DNA of 64,000 nucleotides from Lampris incognitus (GCF_029633865.1 NC_079212.1:80382672-80446671), one strand, 5' to 3'; numbered from the stretch's first letter, positions 34,348-45,049 are shown. A program made the numbers and translations. The notes: generated from the letters alone by a model not told the origin.

Positions 34348-34650
34348 TTTTTTTTTTTTTATTTCCCCCCTTTTCTCCCCAATTGTATCTGGCCAATTAC
34401 GCCGCTCTTTTTGAGCCGTCCCGGTCGCTGCTCCACCCCCTCTGCCGATCCAGCGGGCGCCCCGACCGACCAGAGGAGGCGCTAGTGCAGCAACCAGGAC
34501 AAATGCCCACATCCGACTTCACATGAGCAGACATGGCCAACTGTGTCTGTAGGGATGCCCCACCGAGCCGGAGGTAACACAGGGATTCGACCCGGCGATC
34601 TCGTATTGGTAGGCAATGGAATAGACCACTATGCTACCCGGACGCCCTGG
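34348..34650 (-). mobile_element. tRNA-derived SINE, second family
   Basis: On the minus strand it begins GGGCGTCCGGGTAGCATAGT (A box) with GGGTCGAATCCCTG (B box). The body contains CGCCTCCTCTGGTCGGTCGG, and the end is AATTGGGGAGAAAAGGGG with an A-rich tail. Its layout resembles that of the SINE at 40348. Confidence 0.75.
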
Positions 34651-34654
34651 CGGC

Positions 34655-35440
34655 GCGAATTCACATTTGCGGCGGCCTCACCCAGTACCGTCCATGCAGT
34701 GTCTTTGTCCACATCTAAGTTTTGTCTTCATTTGATGGCTGAGAGAGCTGGCGCTGGATCAGCAGGCTAAGCTAACTGCTAGCCCATGTAGACCGGCAGT
34801 TCAGATGACACTGAGAGCGGTCTGGCGGCGGCCTCACCTGGCGCTGACTGTGCTGTTTTTGATGTCGTCGTGAGGAGGGTCGAGGGTGTCTGGCTGAGAG
34901 AGCTGGCGCTGGATCAGCAGGCTAAGCTAACTGCTAGCCCATGTAGACCGGCAGTTCAGATGACACTGAGAGCGGTCTGGCGGCGGCTTCACCTGGCGTT
35001 GACTGTGCTGTTTTTGATGTCGTCGTGAGGAGGGTCGAGGGTGTCTGGCTGAGAGAGCTGGCGCTGGATCGGCTGGGAGAGTTTGGTCTGCTTCGTCCGG
35101 TGGGCCTGGGGACCACGACCCTTGCCTAGAGCTTCGCCCGAGGAGGAAACGCCAAGGGCGGTCTGACGGGACGCGGAAAAGTGGGGTGGGCTAAACGAAC
35201 CGCTAGATCATGCAGACCGGCGGTTCCGACAGTCATCCTGGCTGGCGTTCATTCCCTCGGACGGTGTTTGTTTTGTTTAGTTTGGATATATGTGTTAGTT
35301 TGGGTATGTGTGTTCTTGTAGTTTTTGGCTGTGTTTTTGTCTTTGTGTTGTGCTGCTGTGGGCTGGGGGAAACGGCATTTCCTTTCATTTCATGTAGCAA
35401 GTGCATGAAGTGAAATGACAAAGTGTTCCTGATTCCTGAT
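34655..35440 (+). mobile_element. Probable internally deleted LINE (5' monomers joined to 3' tail)
   Basis: The 155-bp units look like LINE promoter monomers. They are followed by a TTTAGTTTGG/TGTGTTAG-rich stretch and an end TGAAATGACAAAGTGTTCCTG reminiscent of fish LINE 3' ends. No coding region lies between. Confidence 0.4.
34738..35070 (+). repeat. 155-bp tandem repeat, just over two copies
   Basis: GCTGAGAGAGCTGGCGCTGG recurs at 34738, 34893 and 35048, exactly 155 bp apart. The first two copies are nearly identical throughout (TAACTGCTAGCCCATGTAGA and so on). Confidence 0.95.
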
Positions 35441-36076
35441 AAGTCTGGAAAACCATAACGAAGTGTTCTTACGGAATGTGACCACAATTCTGGAAAATTT
35501 CAGCCAGTTTAACCAGCCGCAGTTAGTTACTTAATTAGCAATTTACTGAGGTAGTCTTGTCTTTGGGGGAAAAAAATCCCTTGAAATACTTGACTACCTG
35601 TTACACTCATCATCATCATCAGGTCGAGTGTCCTCTGATGACCTGCCAGACTATTCTAAATAAAGAATGTATTATTATTGATGTCATAAGTTATAGTCTC
35701 TTTCCTGTCTTGGAAAACTGCATAAATGAGTAAAATAGTAAATATTAAATAATAAAGTAAAATAGAAAATTATATCAATCTAATTGTCAGTAGGTGTGTT
35801 GTCTAAAAATGTTCTGTGACAATTAAGTGCTGTTGGTCATGTCCAAAGTCCGATCCCTTCCCTCTGAGGGGGTCTGCCAATCATCACACAGAGAGGCCGG
35901 GTGTTCAGGCAGGACAACAACACATTTATAAAGACTGCTATCCATTGCAAAAGCACTCATCATACTCTCATGGACTCCCATTGAAGCCTGGTTTCCAGGC
36001 GGGACCTAAGATGACATTTCAAACACCTGTAGTCCAAAAAGAAATCTTTGCTCCAGTTTATCTGATTTTGCCATAG
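35441..36076. other. No recognisable feature
   Basis: AT-rich sequence. It may contain introns of the candidate exon pair that follows. Confidence 0.4.
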
Positions 36077-36170
36077 GAACCCATCTACACCTGGCTTCAA
36101 TAGAGGTCCATGAGCTGTACTTCCACGGACAGATTAATGTAGACGACCCTGTCTACCGAAAGCCCATCAG
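36077..36170 (+). CDS. Candidate penultimate exon of an unidentified gene
   Basis: The acceptor GATTTTGCCATAG precedes, and the donor ATCAG|GTCAGT ends, a 94-bp open exon. It encodes ASIEVHELYFHGQINVDDPV, a protein-like, non-repetitive sequence. Phase in is two bases, phase out is two bases. It lies on the plus strand, convergent to nab2. In mammals the convergent nab2 neighbour is stat6, but I cannot match this peptide to it. Confidence 0.3.
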
Positions 36171-36553
36171 GTCAGTGCTATGGTGCAGTGAGATTGCATA
36201 GATATCTTATCCTTTCTACTCACCAAAATATTTAATTGCACCATAAGTAAAAAGTGATACAGACCCATTGTTAAACATTTCATTGGCACATTTTTAACAA
36301 ACATTAGGGGAAGACCTGCTTCCTATGTAGTCTTAAATCAACCACCTCTACCACAGCTTACAACTACCAAGTTGCTGATTTCATTTACCTTTTATTGTGA
36401 ATTCCAAAAAGTTAATTAAAAAAAGACCATAAAAACAGAACTGAGATGGAGTACTTAAGATTCTCGTATGTAACAGTCTCATACGTTTGTCTTTTGTTCC
36501 TCCCTCCACCGCCTCCTGTTTCCTCATGTAACTTTGTCCTCTCTAATTTGCAG

Positions 36554-36686
36554 TCTAGAGAAGTTCAGCTGTGGATGGTGGGTGGCGTCACCTTGGAGAG
36601 ACTGTGACTCACTAGGTTTCAAACTGCAGATCCATAAAACATTCATTGTTAAGAGGGGTTGGGGAATCTATGTCTGGCTTTTTTGA
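36554..36686 (+). CDS. Candidate last exon of the same unidentified gene
   Basis: After the acceptor TCTAATTTGCAG, the phase left by the 36077-36170 exon gives a 44-codon open frame (LEKFSCGWWVASPWRD near its start) ending at TGA 36684-36686. The open, phase-consistent join is the only support. No family is recognised. Confidence 0.27.
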
Positions 36687-36868
36687 CTCAACACTACATT
36701 AGCATCTGTTTCTCCTTTTTTTCCATTTTAAAGCTAACCAAAATAGAAACATGCGCATCGTTAACAGGACTTTGGTTAGTCCCTCGCAGGCTTCAATATT
36801 CTCATCTCTCTCTATTATAAGGAGGATAGCATGTAAGAATATTGTTAAACCATTGATTGAAAAGTCAC

Positions 36869-37048
36869 CTGTGGAACGAATCCCTTCTGACCCAAGGTTG
36901 CTCTTGCCAACTCGATCATGTGACACCATCCTAGCCAATCGCAGCCCTTCATCCATGAGTGTTTGCTGTATGAGATGGCGTGTCCAGTTGGCAGGGTTAC
37001 AAGTGTCGATGGGGGGGCGAGGGGATGAAGATTGATTGCACTTTGAGC
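36869..37048 (-). CDS. nab2: nab2 exon 6 (conserved C-terminal block)
   Basis: Acceptor GACGTAG and donor CCACAG|GTGACT. It encodes [20 protein letters not shown] followed by [20 protein letters not shown] and ends in phase 1. The downstream, final coding exon should start with two bases and end the protein within about 40-60 codons; none was convincing between 36000 and 36868. Confidence 0.9.
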
Positions 37049-40000
37049 CTACGTCTAATAGGATAGATAGAATTGGCTGTAAATGCTAGCTTCAAACACT
37101 AAGTGTCATGACAGAAACATTCTTTGCCATGGAAAGTCAATGGTTTGGACATTTAACATTTATAGAAACATGACTGTCTGAGAATGGAAGATGATCGTTA
37201 GCATGGGGACAGAGCTCAGAGTTAGAAAAAGACACAGTCACATTTTACTTGAATTACTACTAATGGCCGATTTTGATGTTAATATAGAAAAAATTCAAAA
37301 ATATTCTTGGCAAAGGCATTTTTTGAGTCTTTACCTTGTGATAAACTTTCCAGGCTCTCTGAGGATAGGCTGTCATCGTCTGTCCTCTGAGTAACGCCCT
37401 CTAACTCCTCCACTCCGAGACTTGAAGATGTTCTCTCTGACTCCTCCACTCCGAGACATGAAGATGTTCTCTCTGACTCCTCCACTCTGAGACGTGAAGA
37501 TGTTCTCTCTGCCACAGCTACCTACAAATATCACAGCAGCACACTGTGGATATTTTGCTAGCGGACTATTTCAAACTATTAGCGAAAATATGCTACCATA
37601 ACAAATGACTACCACTCTGATTCTGCCAGGAACACCACCAAGGATTTTGGGGACCATGAAAAGATATTGCATTGATATATAAAAAAAATGTAAACTTAGC
37701 TCTAATATTTTTATGCCTCCAGTCTATCAGGGGTCTGAACTTGGAATCATCCTTACTCCTACCCCTCCCCCAAATAAAGACCTAAATCTATATAATTTTC
37801 TGTGGCTGTAGCAGGATCCTGTGGTGCTATATGTATCACAATCATGTTAGTTACATATATTTATTAGGAATCAGGTTTACTTGGCCTGTAGTAGTAATGT
37901 TGCTTTCAAATAACTGACCTCATGTTTCACCCTCTTTTGGGACAGTAAGTGGCTGTCATCTGCACCACCCGTCCTGTATAAAGAAAATAATGAATGAACG
38001 AATAATTTTGGTCATACATTTGAGTCCATATGTGACAGACAGAAGAAAAAAACCTCATCGTACATACTTACATCAGTCCATTTCACACAACAAAACTAAA
38101 TCAATCAATGACTGAAAAAGGAATAGGCTGAAGCCCAAGGCTTATTGTTGCCTATCCTCTACAGTCCCTAAATTAACCTAGAATATCAGAATTACAAAAG
38201 GAAGAAAAAATTATACTAAGTTGTAATCCTTAATTATTTTACATTTTAAAGATTTTCTGAAACTTAACAGTGAGCTACACAATTTCAACTCATCATTAAG
38301 ACCACTCCATAGCTTGACTCCCAAAATTGAAACACATCTGTAGTTTACACTGGTTCTCACTTTACATGTTTCAAAATACACAACCCTCTTAAATTATAGT
38401 TTCCTTCTCTTAATTTAAAATATTGTTGGATACATACAGGAAGGCTTTTACTTCTTGCTCACCAAAAGTATTTCCAATGTTTTTAAATACACAATATCTA
38501 AGCATATAAAGGTGCAGGACCATATAAATAATAGATTAGTAGCTTCACAGTAACACGCTTTATTATTTTAATCGCCATTTCCCCTTGTTTTGTAAAGAAT
38601 AGCAATAGATTTGGATAATTTCCATTTAATATATTCTATATGTGGCTTCCAACAGTTTATGATCTATTATCAATCCCAAGAATGTTGTTCCAAATACTCT
38701 TTCAATTTCAACTCCAATTAACTTCAGTTTTATTTCACAATTAACCATAAAACTACCGAACACCAAACATTGTTTTATTTTCATTTAATGATAACTTATT
38801 AAAAGCAAACCATTTTTTAACATTCTCAATTCCCTTTCTACTGATTTCAACAATTCTTTCATATCCTCCCCAGAACAAATTAAATTTGTATCATCAACAA
38901 ACGTAACAAATTTCAACATATTAGATACCATACAATAATATTTAAATAAATTATAAACAACTTGGGTCCCAATACTGAACCTTGTGGAACACCACAAGTT
39001 ACTCTTCTTAGATGTGATTCAGTGTTTTCAATTTTCACATATTGAAACCTATTATTTAAATAACTCCTTAACCAGCGTCGGGTGACACCTGTTATACCAT
39101 AGCGTTCCAATTTCTGCAAGAGTAAGGAATGATCAATTGTGTCAAATGCTTTACGTAAATCAGTAAAAACACCTACAGTGTTTTGTTTCTTATCTACTGC
39201 TGTTGCTATATTTTCTACAAAATCCATCACTGCTAAAGATGTTGATCAATTGCTCCTAAACCCATATTGATGATCCCTCAACAACTCATATTTGTCAATA
39301 ACGTCATCATGTCTGTTTACAAATAATTTTTAAAGTATATTAGAAAATTGAGGTAGCAAAGACACAGGTCTATAATTTGATACAATATGTTTGTCACCAT
39401 TTCTATAGATTGAAGCCACCTTAGTAATTTTCATTTTATCAGGAAAAATACCTGCTAGAAAAGATTTATTACATATACAGTGCATCCGGAAAGTATTCAC
39501 ACCCCTTCACTTTCCCCACATTTTGTTATGTTACAGCCTTATTCCAAAATGGATTAAATTCCTTTTTTTCTCATCAATCTACACACAATACTCCATAATG
39601 ACAAAGTGAAAAAGGTTTTGTAGAAATTTTTGCAAAATTATTAAAAATAAAAAACTGAAATATTGCATGTACATAAGTATTCACACCCTTTACTCAGTAC
39701 TTGGTTGAGGCACCCTTGGCAGCGATTACAGCCTCAAGTCTTCTTGGGTATGAAGCTACAAGCTTGGCACACCTATATTTGGGGTATTTCTCCCATTCTT
39801 CTCTGCAGATCCTCTCGAGCTCTGTAAGGTTAGATGGGGAGCGTCGCTGCACAGCTGTTTTCAGGTCTTTCCAGAGATGTTTAATCGGGTTCAAGTCTGG
39901 GCTCTGGCTGGGCCACTCAAGGACATTCACACACTTGTCCCGAAGCCACTCCTTCGTTGTCTTGGCTGTGTGCTTAGGGTCGTTGTCGTGTTGAAAGGTT

Positions 40001-43000
40001 AACCTTCACCCCAGTCTGAGGTCCTGAGCACTCTGGAGCAGGTTTTCATCAAGGATCTCTGTTCTGTACTTTGCTCCATTCATCTTTCCCTCGAGCCTGA
40101 CTAGTCTCCCAGTTCCTGCCGCTGAAAAACATCCCCACAGCATGATGCTGCCACCACCATGCTTCACTGTAGGGATGGTATTAGCAAGATGATGAGAGGT
40201 GCCTGGTTTCCTCCAGACGTGACGTTTGACATTCAGGCCAAAGAGTTCAATCTTGGTTTCATCAGACCAGAGAATCTTGTTTCTCATGGTCTGAGAGTCC
40301 TTTAGGTGCTTTCTGGCAAACTCCGAGCGGGCTGTCATATGCCTTTTTTTTAAAATTTATTTCTGATTTTTCCCTTTTTTCTCCCAATTTAGTGGCCAAT
40401 CGATCCCTATTTTAATTCAAACACCCACCCTCGTACTGCATGTGTTCGCCAACTGCATCTCTCCGGCCGGCAGTCTCGAAGGAGACCGCCTCCCCACTTT
40501 CGTGACAAGGCGACTCCAGGCCAAACCACTGTTTTTTCCGACACACACAGAGACGCATTCACGTGACGAACACAAGCCGACTCCGCCCCCCCTCCCGAAG
40601 ACAGCGTTGCCAATGACTGCTGCTTCATCGAGTCCGGTCATAGTCGGATCTGACGAGACCGGGGCGCGAACCCCAGTCCCCAGTGGGCAACTGCATCGAC
40701 ACAAAGCCGATGCTTAGACCGCTACACCACCGCGGACTCTGTCATGTGCCTTTTACTGAGCAGAGGCTTCCGTCTGGTCACTCTACCATAAAGGCCTGAT
40801 TGGTGGAGTGCTGCAGAGATGGTTGTCCTTCTGGAAGGTTCTCCCATATCCACAGAGGAACGCTGGAGCTCTGTCAGAGTGACCATCGGGTTCTTGGTCA
40901 CCTCCCTGACCAAGGCCCTTCTCCCCTGATTGCTCAGTTTGGCAGGGCGGCCAGCTCTAGGAAGAGTCCTGGTGGATCCAAACTTCTTCCATTTACGAAT
41001 GATGGAGACCACTGTGCTCTTCGGGACCTTCAAAGCTGTAGAAATTTTTTTGTACCCTTCCCCAGAGCTGTGCCTCGATACAATCCTGTCTCGGCGGTCC
41101 ACAGACAATTCCTTCGACTTCATGGCTTGGTTTCTGCTCTGACATGCACTGTCAACAGTGGGACCTTATATAGACAGATGTGTGCCTTTCCAAATCATGT
41201 CCAATCAAGTTGAATTTACTACAGGTGGACTCCAATCAAGATGTAGAAACATCTCAAGGATGATCAGTGGAAACAGGATGAACCTGAGCTCAATTTTGAG
41301 TGTCATAGCAAAGGGTATGAATACTTATGTACATGCAATATTTCAGTTTTTTATTTTTAATAAATTTGCAAAAATTTCTACAAAACCTTTTTCACTTTTT
41401 CATCATGGGTATTGTGGGTAGATTGATGAGAAAAAAAGGAATTTAATCCATTTTGGAATAAGGCTGTAACATAACAACATGTGGGGAAAGTGAAGGGGTG
41501 TGAATACTTTCCGGATGCACTGTATAAGTAAACTGTTTGAGGACAGTCAATTACCTCTTTTATTAGTGACATATCAATTGGATAACCATCAGTGAATTTT
41601 TTATTCTTAAACTTTCTAACCACTTCTACCACATCACTCTCACAGACTCCACCCAGGAACATTGAATTACTATTGTCAAATACAAAATCAAAATTACTGT
41701 CTTCATCTGTAGGAGGGTTTAATTTCCTGTGCCAAATTTGGGCCTATGTTAACAAAAAAACAAAAAAATCATTAAACTCATTTACAATTTCCCCTATATT
41801 TTCAACAATTGAATTATCATTTTTTTACAAATAATAATAATCAAGGGAGTCATGTTCACATCATTTTAATCATGAAAATTTATTTTGCCTACGTCTCTAA
41901 ATAATTTTTTTAAACTCCACCTGAGCAATAAAACATATTTTCTTTGCAGTATTAGAATGTCTGTGAATGTTCTCATTCATCCAGGTCATGGTTATCCAAA
42001 GGAGTTGAATCAAGTGCAACTGGACTTGGTATATATCCGTAAAGACGTTTCACCTCTCATCCAAGAGGCTTCCTCAGTTCGTGCCTTTCTGACTACACGA
42101 AGCTAGTCTAGTCTAGTCTAAGAGGCTTCCTCAGTTCGTGCCTTATACTCTGAACTAGAAGAACCCCGCTACAATGTAGCGGTTTGGTTATCCACCCGTC
42201 TAAATCTCCCTCCTCTTCATCCTGCCAGCTAACCGCCTTCCCCCTGCCCCTAACCCCCCCCCCACTCCAACTTCCTCCCCCCAAATGCTCAGAATCATCT
42301 GAAATGCTGAGAAAAGTGGTTTTTAGCCATTTTTAGAAAATTCATATTTTGCATAATTATTATAATTATTTTAATTTTCTGCTATTTTTCTGGTCCTTTC
42401 TGGAACAATACCTACCACCTCCAAAAAAAATTAGGCTCATAAGTGCATTTTTGCAAAAATGCATATTTTGCATAATGCCAAAACATTTCTAAGTCCCAGA
42501 AATTTTTTGTATATAGGTGAAAAAAATCAATCAAAGATGCTCAGAATCATCTGAAATGCCGAGAAAAGTGGTTTTTAGCCATCTTTAGGAAAATGCATAT
42601 TTTGCATATTTATGCATAATTTTAATGCTCTGCTATTTTTTATAGGTGCCCCTGATCATCCCCAATAACCTCCAAAAAGAATCAAGACCCGAAGTGCTTT
42701 AGTTTGGCCGTTTATAGACTCTCACACAGACACACATTGTGAAAATACAGGAGTAGATATTGAGATATATTGAGAGCATTTGAACTCTGTATGGTACTGA
42801 TTTGCAATTTAGTGAAATTTTCATAGCTGGGTATTTTTTAAAGCTTTTTGAGAAAACGCCTTAAAACCTACTTCAAAACTTTGAAATATATAAAAACAGT
42901 AGTCAAAAAAGCTCTATCAACTAGAAAAAAAATAGTAAAAAATCTTGACATTTACATATAATTTTAATTTTGCTTAGGTTAAATTATAGGTTGACATTCT

Positions 43001-44809
43001 TTTTTTATCTATGCTTTTGATTTTGTAGTAGAGTTTATGCAATTTGAACATTTTTCAGCTTTTTGTTCAATAAAGCATTTTATCCTAAATAAATTCCTGC
43101 ATTTACTTTTCTTTTTTTTTTTTACTGTACAAAGAGTTGTTTGTGTACATTAGTAAAACAGACTTGTGAAGTTTGGAGCATGCCCACAACTCTCCTGGGT
43201 TTACTGATGTGACTAAGTGGGGCAAACATGACTGAACAAATGGGGTTTCTGACAAAAAAGATAAATGTATAGCATGTCAGTCACAAGACATGTTCTTGTC
43301 AAATGTTGAGTGTCTTTTCAGGATTGTTCAAGTCATATACATGTTGGAGAGGCTCCAAAGCTTTTGTTTCCCTGGAAACTGTCTCCTATTTTTAATATTT
43401 TCAAGGAAGTCAAGAAAAACATCAATTTAATCATGGACCAGTTCTTAACTAAATCAACCGACCCCAGCGATAGAGAGCATGTGGAGGTGTGCTGGTAATG
43501 GTCAAATTTGGGAAAATCACTCTCCCCATGTTTTGGTATTCTTACCTAGCATGTTTTAGTGTGGAGGTGTAAGCACACTTTCTTGCCACTTGCCGAGCCA
43601 AAGAAAAAAGCTCTACACGTCTCAGCAGAAGGGCATTGTCGCGTATACAGAACTGGGCAGCAGCTTCATTGATGATCAGCTGAGGGGAAGAGGTAGAAGA
43701 GAATAAAAGGAGACAATAAAAAAATGTCATGTATATTCTACCAAAAACGTAAAAGCGCTATTGGAATTATTGCAAAGCTCCACCCTAGTTTATAATATTA
43801 ACGTTCCCTTTTTCAATATACCATTGCCGTAAAGATGTGTTATTTAGTGAATAGCTTGGCTGTTGTTTTTCATCAGTCTGACTGATGATGCCTTTACCTC
43901 ATGGTGTGTGAGCTGCTTGCCTTCTCTCCGCTTGGAATCAAAGCGCCCATAAATGAGGCTGTACTTTCGGATTTCCTCTTCCTTGGTGGTGTCCTCAGAG
44001 CCCATTTTAAAGATATGACCAACCGCCTTTGCCATCTTTTTGTTAATCCTCAGCAGAGTCTTCACCTCTCCAGGATCTGACCGGGGAAGCGTCCTAAACA
44101 GCCTCGCCACACTTTCCCCTACCGCACGTGCTGTCTCCCTATCCAGTTGCCCTCCCGGCCAGGCTGAGTGTGCCACTGGATTAAAAGATGTGGAAGAGCT
44201 TGGAGGTGTGGAAGGACCCAGTGAACATGTTGAAACCTGAGGCAGGTTTGACGGCTCCTCCTCCATGCCAGACACTGAGGCCAAAGTGCAGTTTCCATCC
44301 GGCTCAGGGCTTAGCCAGTGGGGATCCATGGGTGATAGTTTCTCCCTGTAGAGTGTGTCTGGGGGCTGTGGGGAAGCTTGGGAGCATGGGCTCCTTGGAC
44401 TTCCACTGTGCAAAGGGGTGAGACATGCCCTGTCCTCTCTTTCACATGGAGACCCAGGCTGGCCGTTGCTCACAGATTTCCTGGGCCCTCCTGCTGATCC
44501 ACTTGTACCTGTGCCATCAAATTTAAACAGGGGTATGCCTCCAAGAGGCATATTAGAGACAGGTTGATTAAAAAGTGCTGGGTTGGCTGCCCAATCACGG
44601 AGGGCCTTTTGCAGCCTACGCACATGCAGTGGCTTAGTGGCCATGCCAACTAGTGCCATGATCTCGAGGAATTCTTCTTCAGCTGCTTCACAGAGCTGCT
44701 GTACATCATCACCACCCTGCTGGATGAAGGTGTCGTAATAGGCCAGTAAATTAGCCCTCTGCAGCACACGATAAAGCTGCAACTCCCCAAGTGTGCGGGG
44801 CAAAGACAT
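36869..44809 (-). CDS. nab2: NGFI-A-binding protein 2 (EGR1-binding corepressor), five coding exons
   Basis: Nuclear corepressor that binds the R1 domain of EGR-family zinc-finger activators. The coding exons read on the minus strand as 43898-44809, 43546-43679, 37919-37973, 37335-37521 and 36869-37048. All have GT/AG borders and agreeing phases, giving 489 codons so far. NCD1 ([18 protein letters not shown] to [14 protein letters not shown]) is at about residues 3-75. NCD2 ([13 protein letters not shown] to LARQVA) is at about 240-335. The C-terminal block [18 protein letters not shown] followed by VSHDRVG favours NAB2 over NAB1. Human NAB2 has about 525 residues; the last exon, with the usual sumoylated lysine motif, was not found. 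Intron 3 (37974-43545) carries nested transposons. Confidence 0.93.
37335..37521 (-). CDS. nab2: nab2 exon 5 (serine-rich, internally repeated)
   Basis: Begins after ATATTTGTAG and ends CACAAG|GTAAAG. The C-terminal half, [15 protein letters not shown], aligns with EDSASLSGESLDG-type sequence of mammalian NAB2. The N-terminal half is three copies of SERTSS-L-VEE from a 36-bp tandem repeat, not known to me from other NAB2 proteins. Confidence 0.82.
37391..37507 (-). repeat. 36-bp tandem repeat inside the nab2 coding exon
   Basis: Three copies of a 36-bp unit (plus strand CTCCTCCACTCCGAGACATG and so on) with few differences. The unit length keeps the reading frame and adds twelve residues per copy. 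Confidence 0.93.
37919..37973 (-). CDS. nab2: nab2 exon 4 (short, KRVKHE)
   Basis: A 55-bp exon between TTTATACAG and GAG|GTCAG. It encodes about 18 residues ending [10 protein letters not shown], the position of the KK/KR-x-K-x-E stretch in NAB1 and NAB2. Its length (one more than a multiple of three) is exactly what the flanking exon phases require. The 5.6-kb intron upstream is filled by a LINE, a Tc1 element and a SINE. Confidence 0.75.
38785..39475 (-). pseudogene. LINE reverse transcriptase palm region, decayed
   Basis: Pieces: [13 protein letters not shown], then [51 protein letters not shown] and the catalytic region as [12 protein letters not shown]. Stops and frameshifts separate them. 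The order and motifs are those of CR1/L2/Jockey-group LINEs. Confidence 0.8.
39478..39700 (-). repeat. Tc1 left inverted repeat
   Basis: About 215 bp inverted copy of the right end, with outer CAGTGCATCC and inner TATTCACACCCTTTACTC. Confidence 0.9.
39694..40347 (-). pseudogene. Tc1 transposase, catalytic DD34E half
   Basis: Resumes with [12 protein letters not shown]. The first aspartate is in [13 protein letters not shown], the second in [10 protein letters not shown] (about 39970) and the glutamate region in [15 protein letters not shown] (KH where most relatives have EN or EH, so the final acidic residue may be lost). A single in-frame TGA at 40006-40008 interrupts it. The end AAKGASTKY is the normal C-terminus. 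Confidence 0.9.
40348..40738 (-). mobile_element. tRNA-derived SINE inside the Tc1 transposase
   Basis: Flanked by CTGTCATATGCCTTTT (40332-40347) and CTGTCATGTGCCTTTT (40739-40754). On the minus strand the head reads GTGGTGTAGCGGTCTAAGC (A box) and GGGGTTCGCGCCCCGG (B box). The 3' end is A-rich. Confidence 0.92.
40722..41123 (-). pseudogene. Tc1 transposase, N-terminal DNA-binding half
   Basis: Starts [15 protein letters not shown]. It carries two helix-turn-helix units ([18 protein letters not shown] and [16 protein letters not shown]) with a GRPAKLS linker typical of Tc1 paired-like domains. The frame runs to LLSKRHMT and then enters the SINE insertion. Confidence 0.92.
41300..41522 (+). 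repeat. Tc1 right inverted repeat
   Basis: Mirror of the left end, running GGGTATGAATACTTATG to CCGGATGCACTG. Confidence 0.9.
41944..42130. mobile_element. Repeat-element end with duplicated block
   Basis: GAATGTTCTCATTCATCCAG to AGAGGCTTCCTCAGTTCGTG looks like the end of a dispersed fish repeat. The last 20-bp block recurs at 42122-42142 after a short (TAGTC)n. Confidence 0.45.
42286..42790. repeat. 252-bp direct duplication, AT-rich
   Basis: TGCTCAGAATCATCTGAAATGC recurs at 42286 and 42538, followed in both copies by GAGAAAAGTGGTTTTTAGCC and CATATTTTGCATA. There is no coding sequence. It lies in nab2 intron 3. Confidence 0.85.
42791..43545. other. nab2 intron 3, no further feature
   Basis: AT-rich. 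A 62-codon plus-strand frame (43310-43498) has no recognised motif. Confidence 0.5.
43546..43679 (-). CDS. nab2: nab2 exon 3 (rest of NCD2)
   Basis: Preceded by TACCTCTTCCCCTCAG and followed by CTAG|GTAAGA. It encodes [19 protein letters not shown] and [11 protein letters not shown], a block almost unchanged across vertebrate NAB proteins and required for repression. Ends with two bases of a split codon. Confidence 0.94.
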
Positions 44810-44826
44810 GGCACAGGACTTGAGAG
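43898..44826 (-). CDS. nab2: nab2 exon 2 (start codon, NCD1, linker, start of NCD2)
   Basis: The acceptor CTTCTCTCCCAG places the exon start at 44826; ATG is at 44807-44809 and the donor GAG|GTAAAG ends the exon at 43898. It encodes 304 codons. NCD1 mediates binding to EGR proteins and self-association; the serine/proline-rich linker (about 95-215) is the least conserved part. The exon ends in phase 0 inside NCD2 after QLTHHE. Confidence 0.94.
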
Positions 44827-45049
44827 CTGGGAGAGAAGACAGTGCAAAAATTAACTTGATAGTGAGGCACGGTTAAATTCATACTTAAATTTTGAATGAT
44901 TATGCACAGAGACTGGCAAGTAATTTCCCCCTTCTTTGGAGCCACGTGTCCTGAGTCAGCTCTCTTTTCTGTTTTTCCCTTCCTTTGTCTATCTTGTGAA
45001 TTTTAATGTTCAAAAAAGATTAAAAATAGGTGGCTGGACTTCAAGAAAG

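Larger units (their letters stand above)
39478..41522 (-). mobile_element. Tc1-like DNA transposon with SINE insertion
   Basis: The ends are CAGTGCATCCGGAAAGTATT and its reverse complement, with TA on both sides (39476-39477, 41523-41524). The inverted repeats are about 210 bp, with an internal second match (AAGTATTCACACCC near 39678 and its inverse near 41320), i.e. IR/DR organisation. The transposase is on the minus strand. Without the 391-bp SINE and one copy of its duplication the element is about 1.64 kb, normal for fish Tc1. Confidence 0.95.
37990..41940 (-). mobile_element. CR1/L2-group LINE, split by a Tc1 element
   Basis: A non-LTR retrotransposon on the minus strand inside nab2 intron 3. 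Upstream RT sequence lies right of the Tc1 element (41525-41940, [17 protein letters not shown] and [16 protein letters not shown]). The rest lies left of it (39475 down). Its 3' end is near 37990. The two parts join at the TA target of the Tc1 insertion. Confidence 0.8.

Noticed and set aside
36699..36868. Last nab2 exon just downstream of exon 6
   Set aside because: A phase-compatible frame exists after TAATAG, but its sequence lacks the expected C-terminal lysine/glutamate motif and has a weak acceptor.
37279..37515. Stand-alone repeat protein SERTSS
   Set aside because: It fits as a nab2 exon with proper splice sites and phase; the repeat is internal to that exon.
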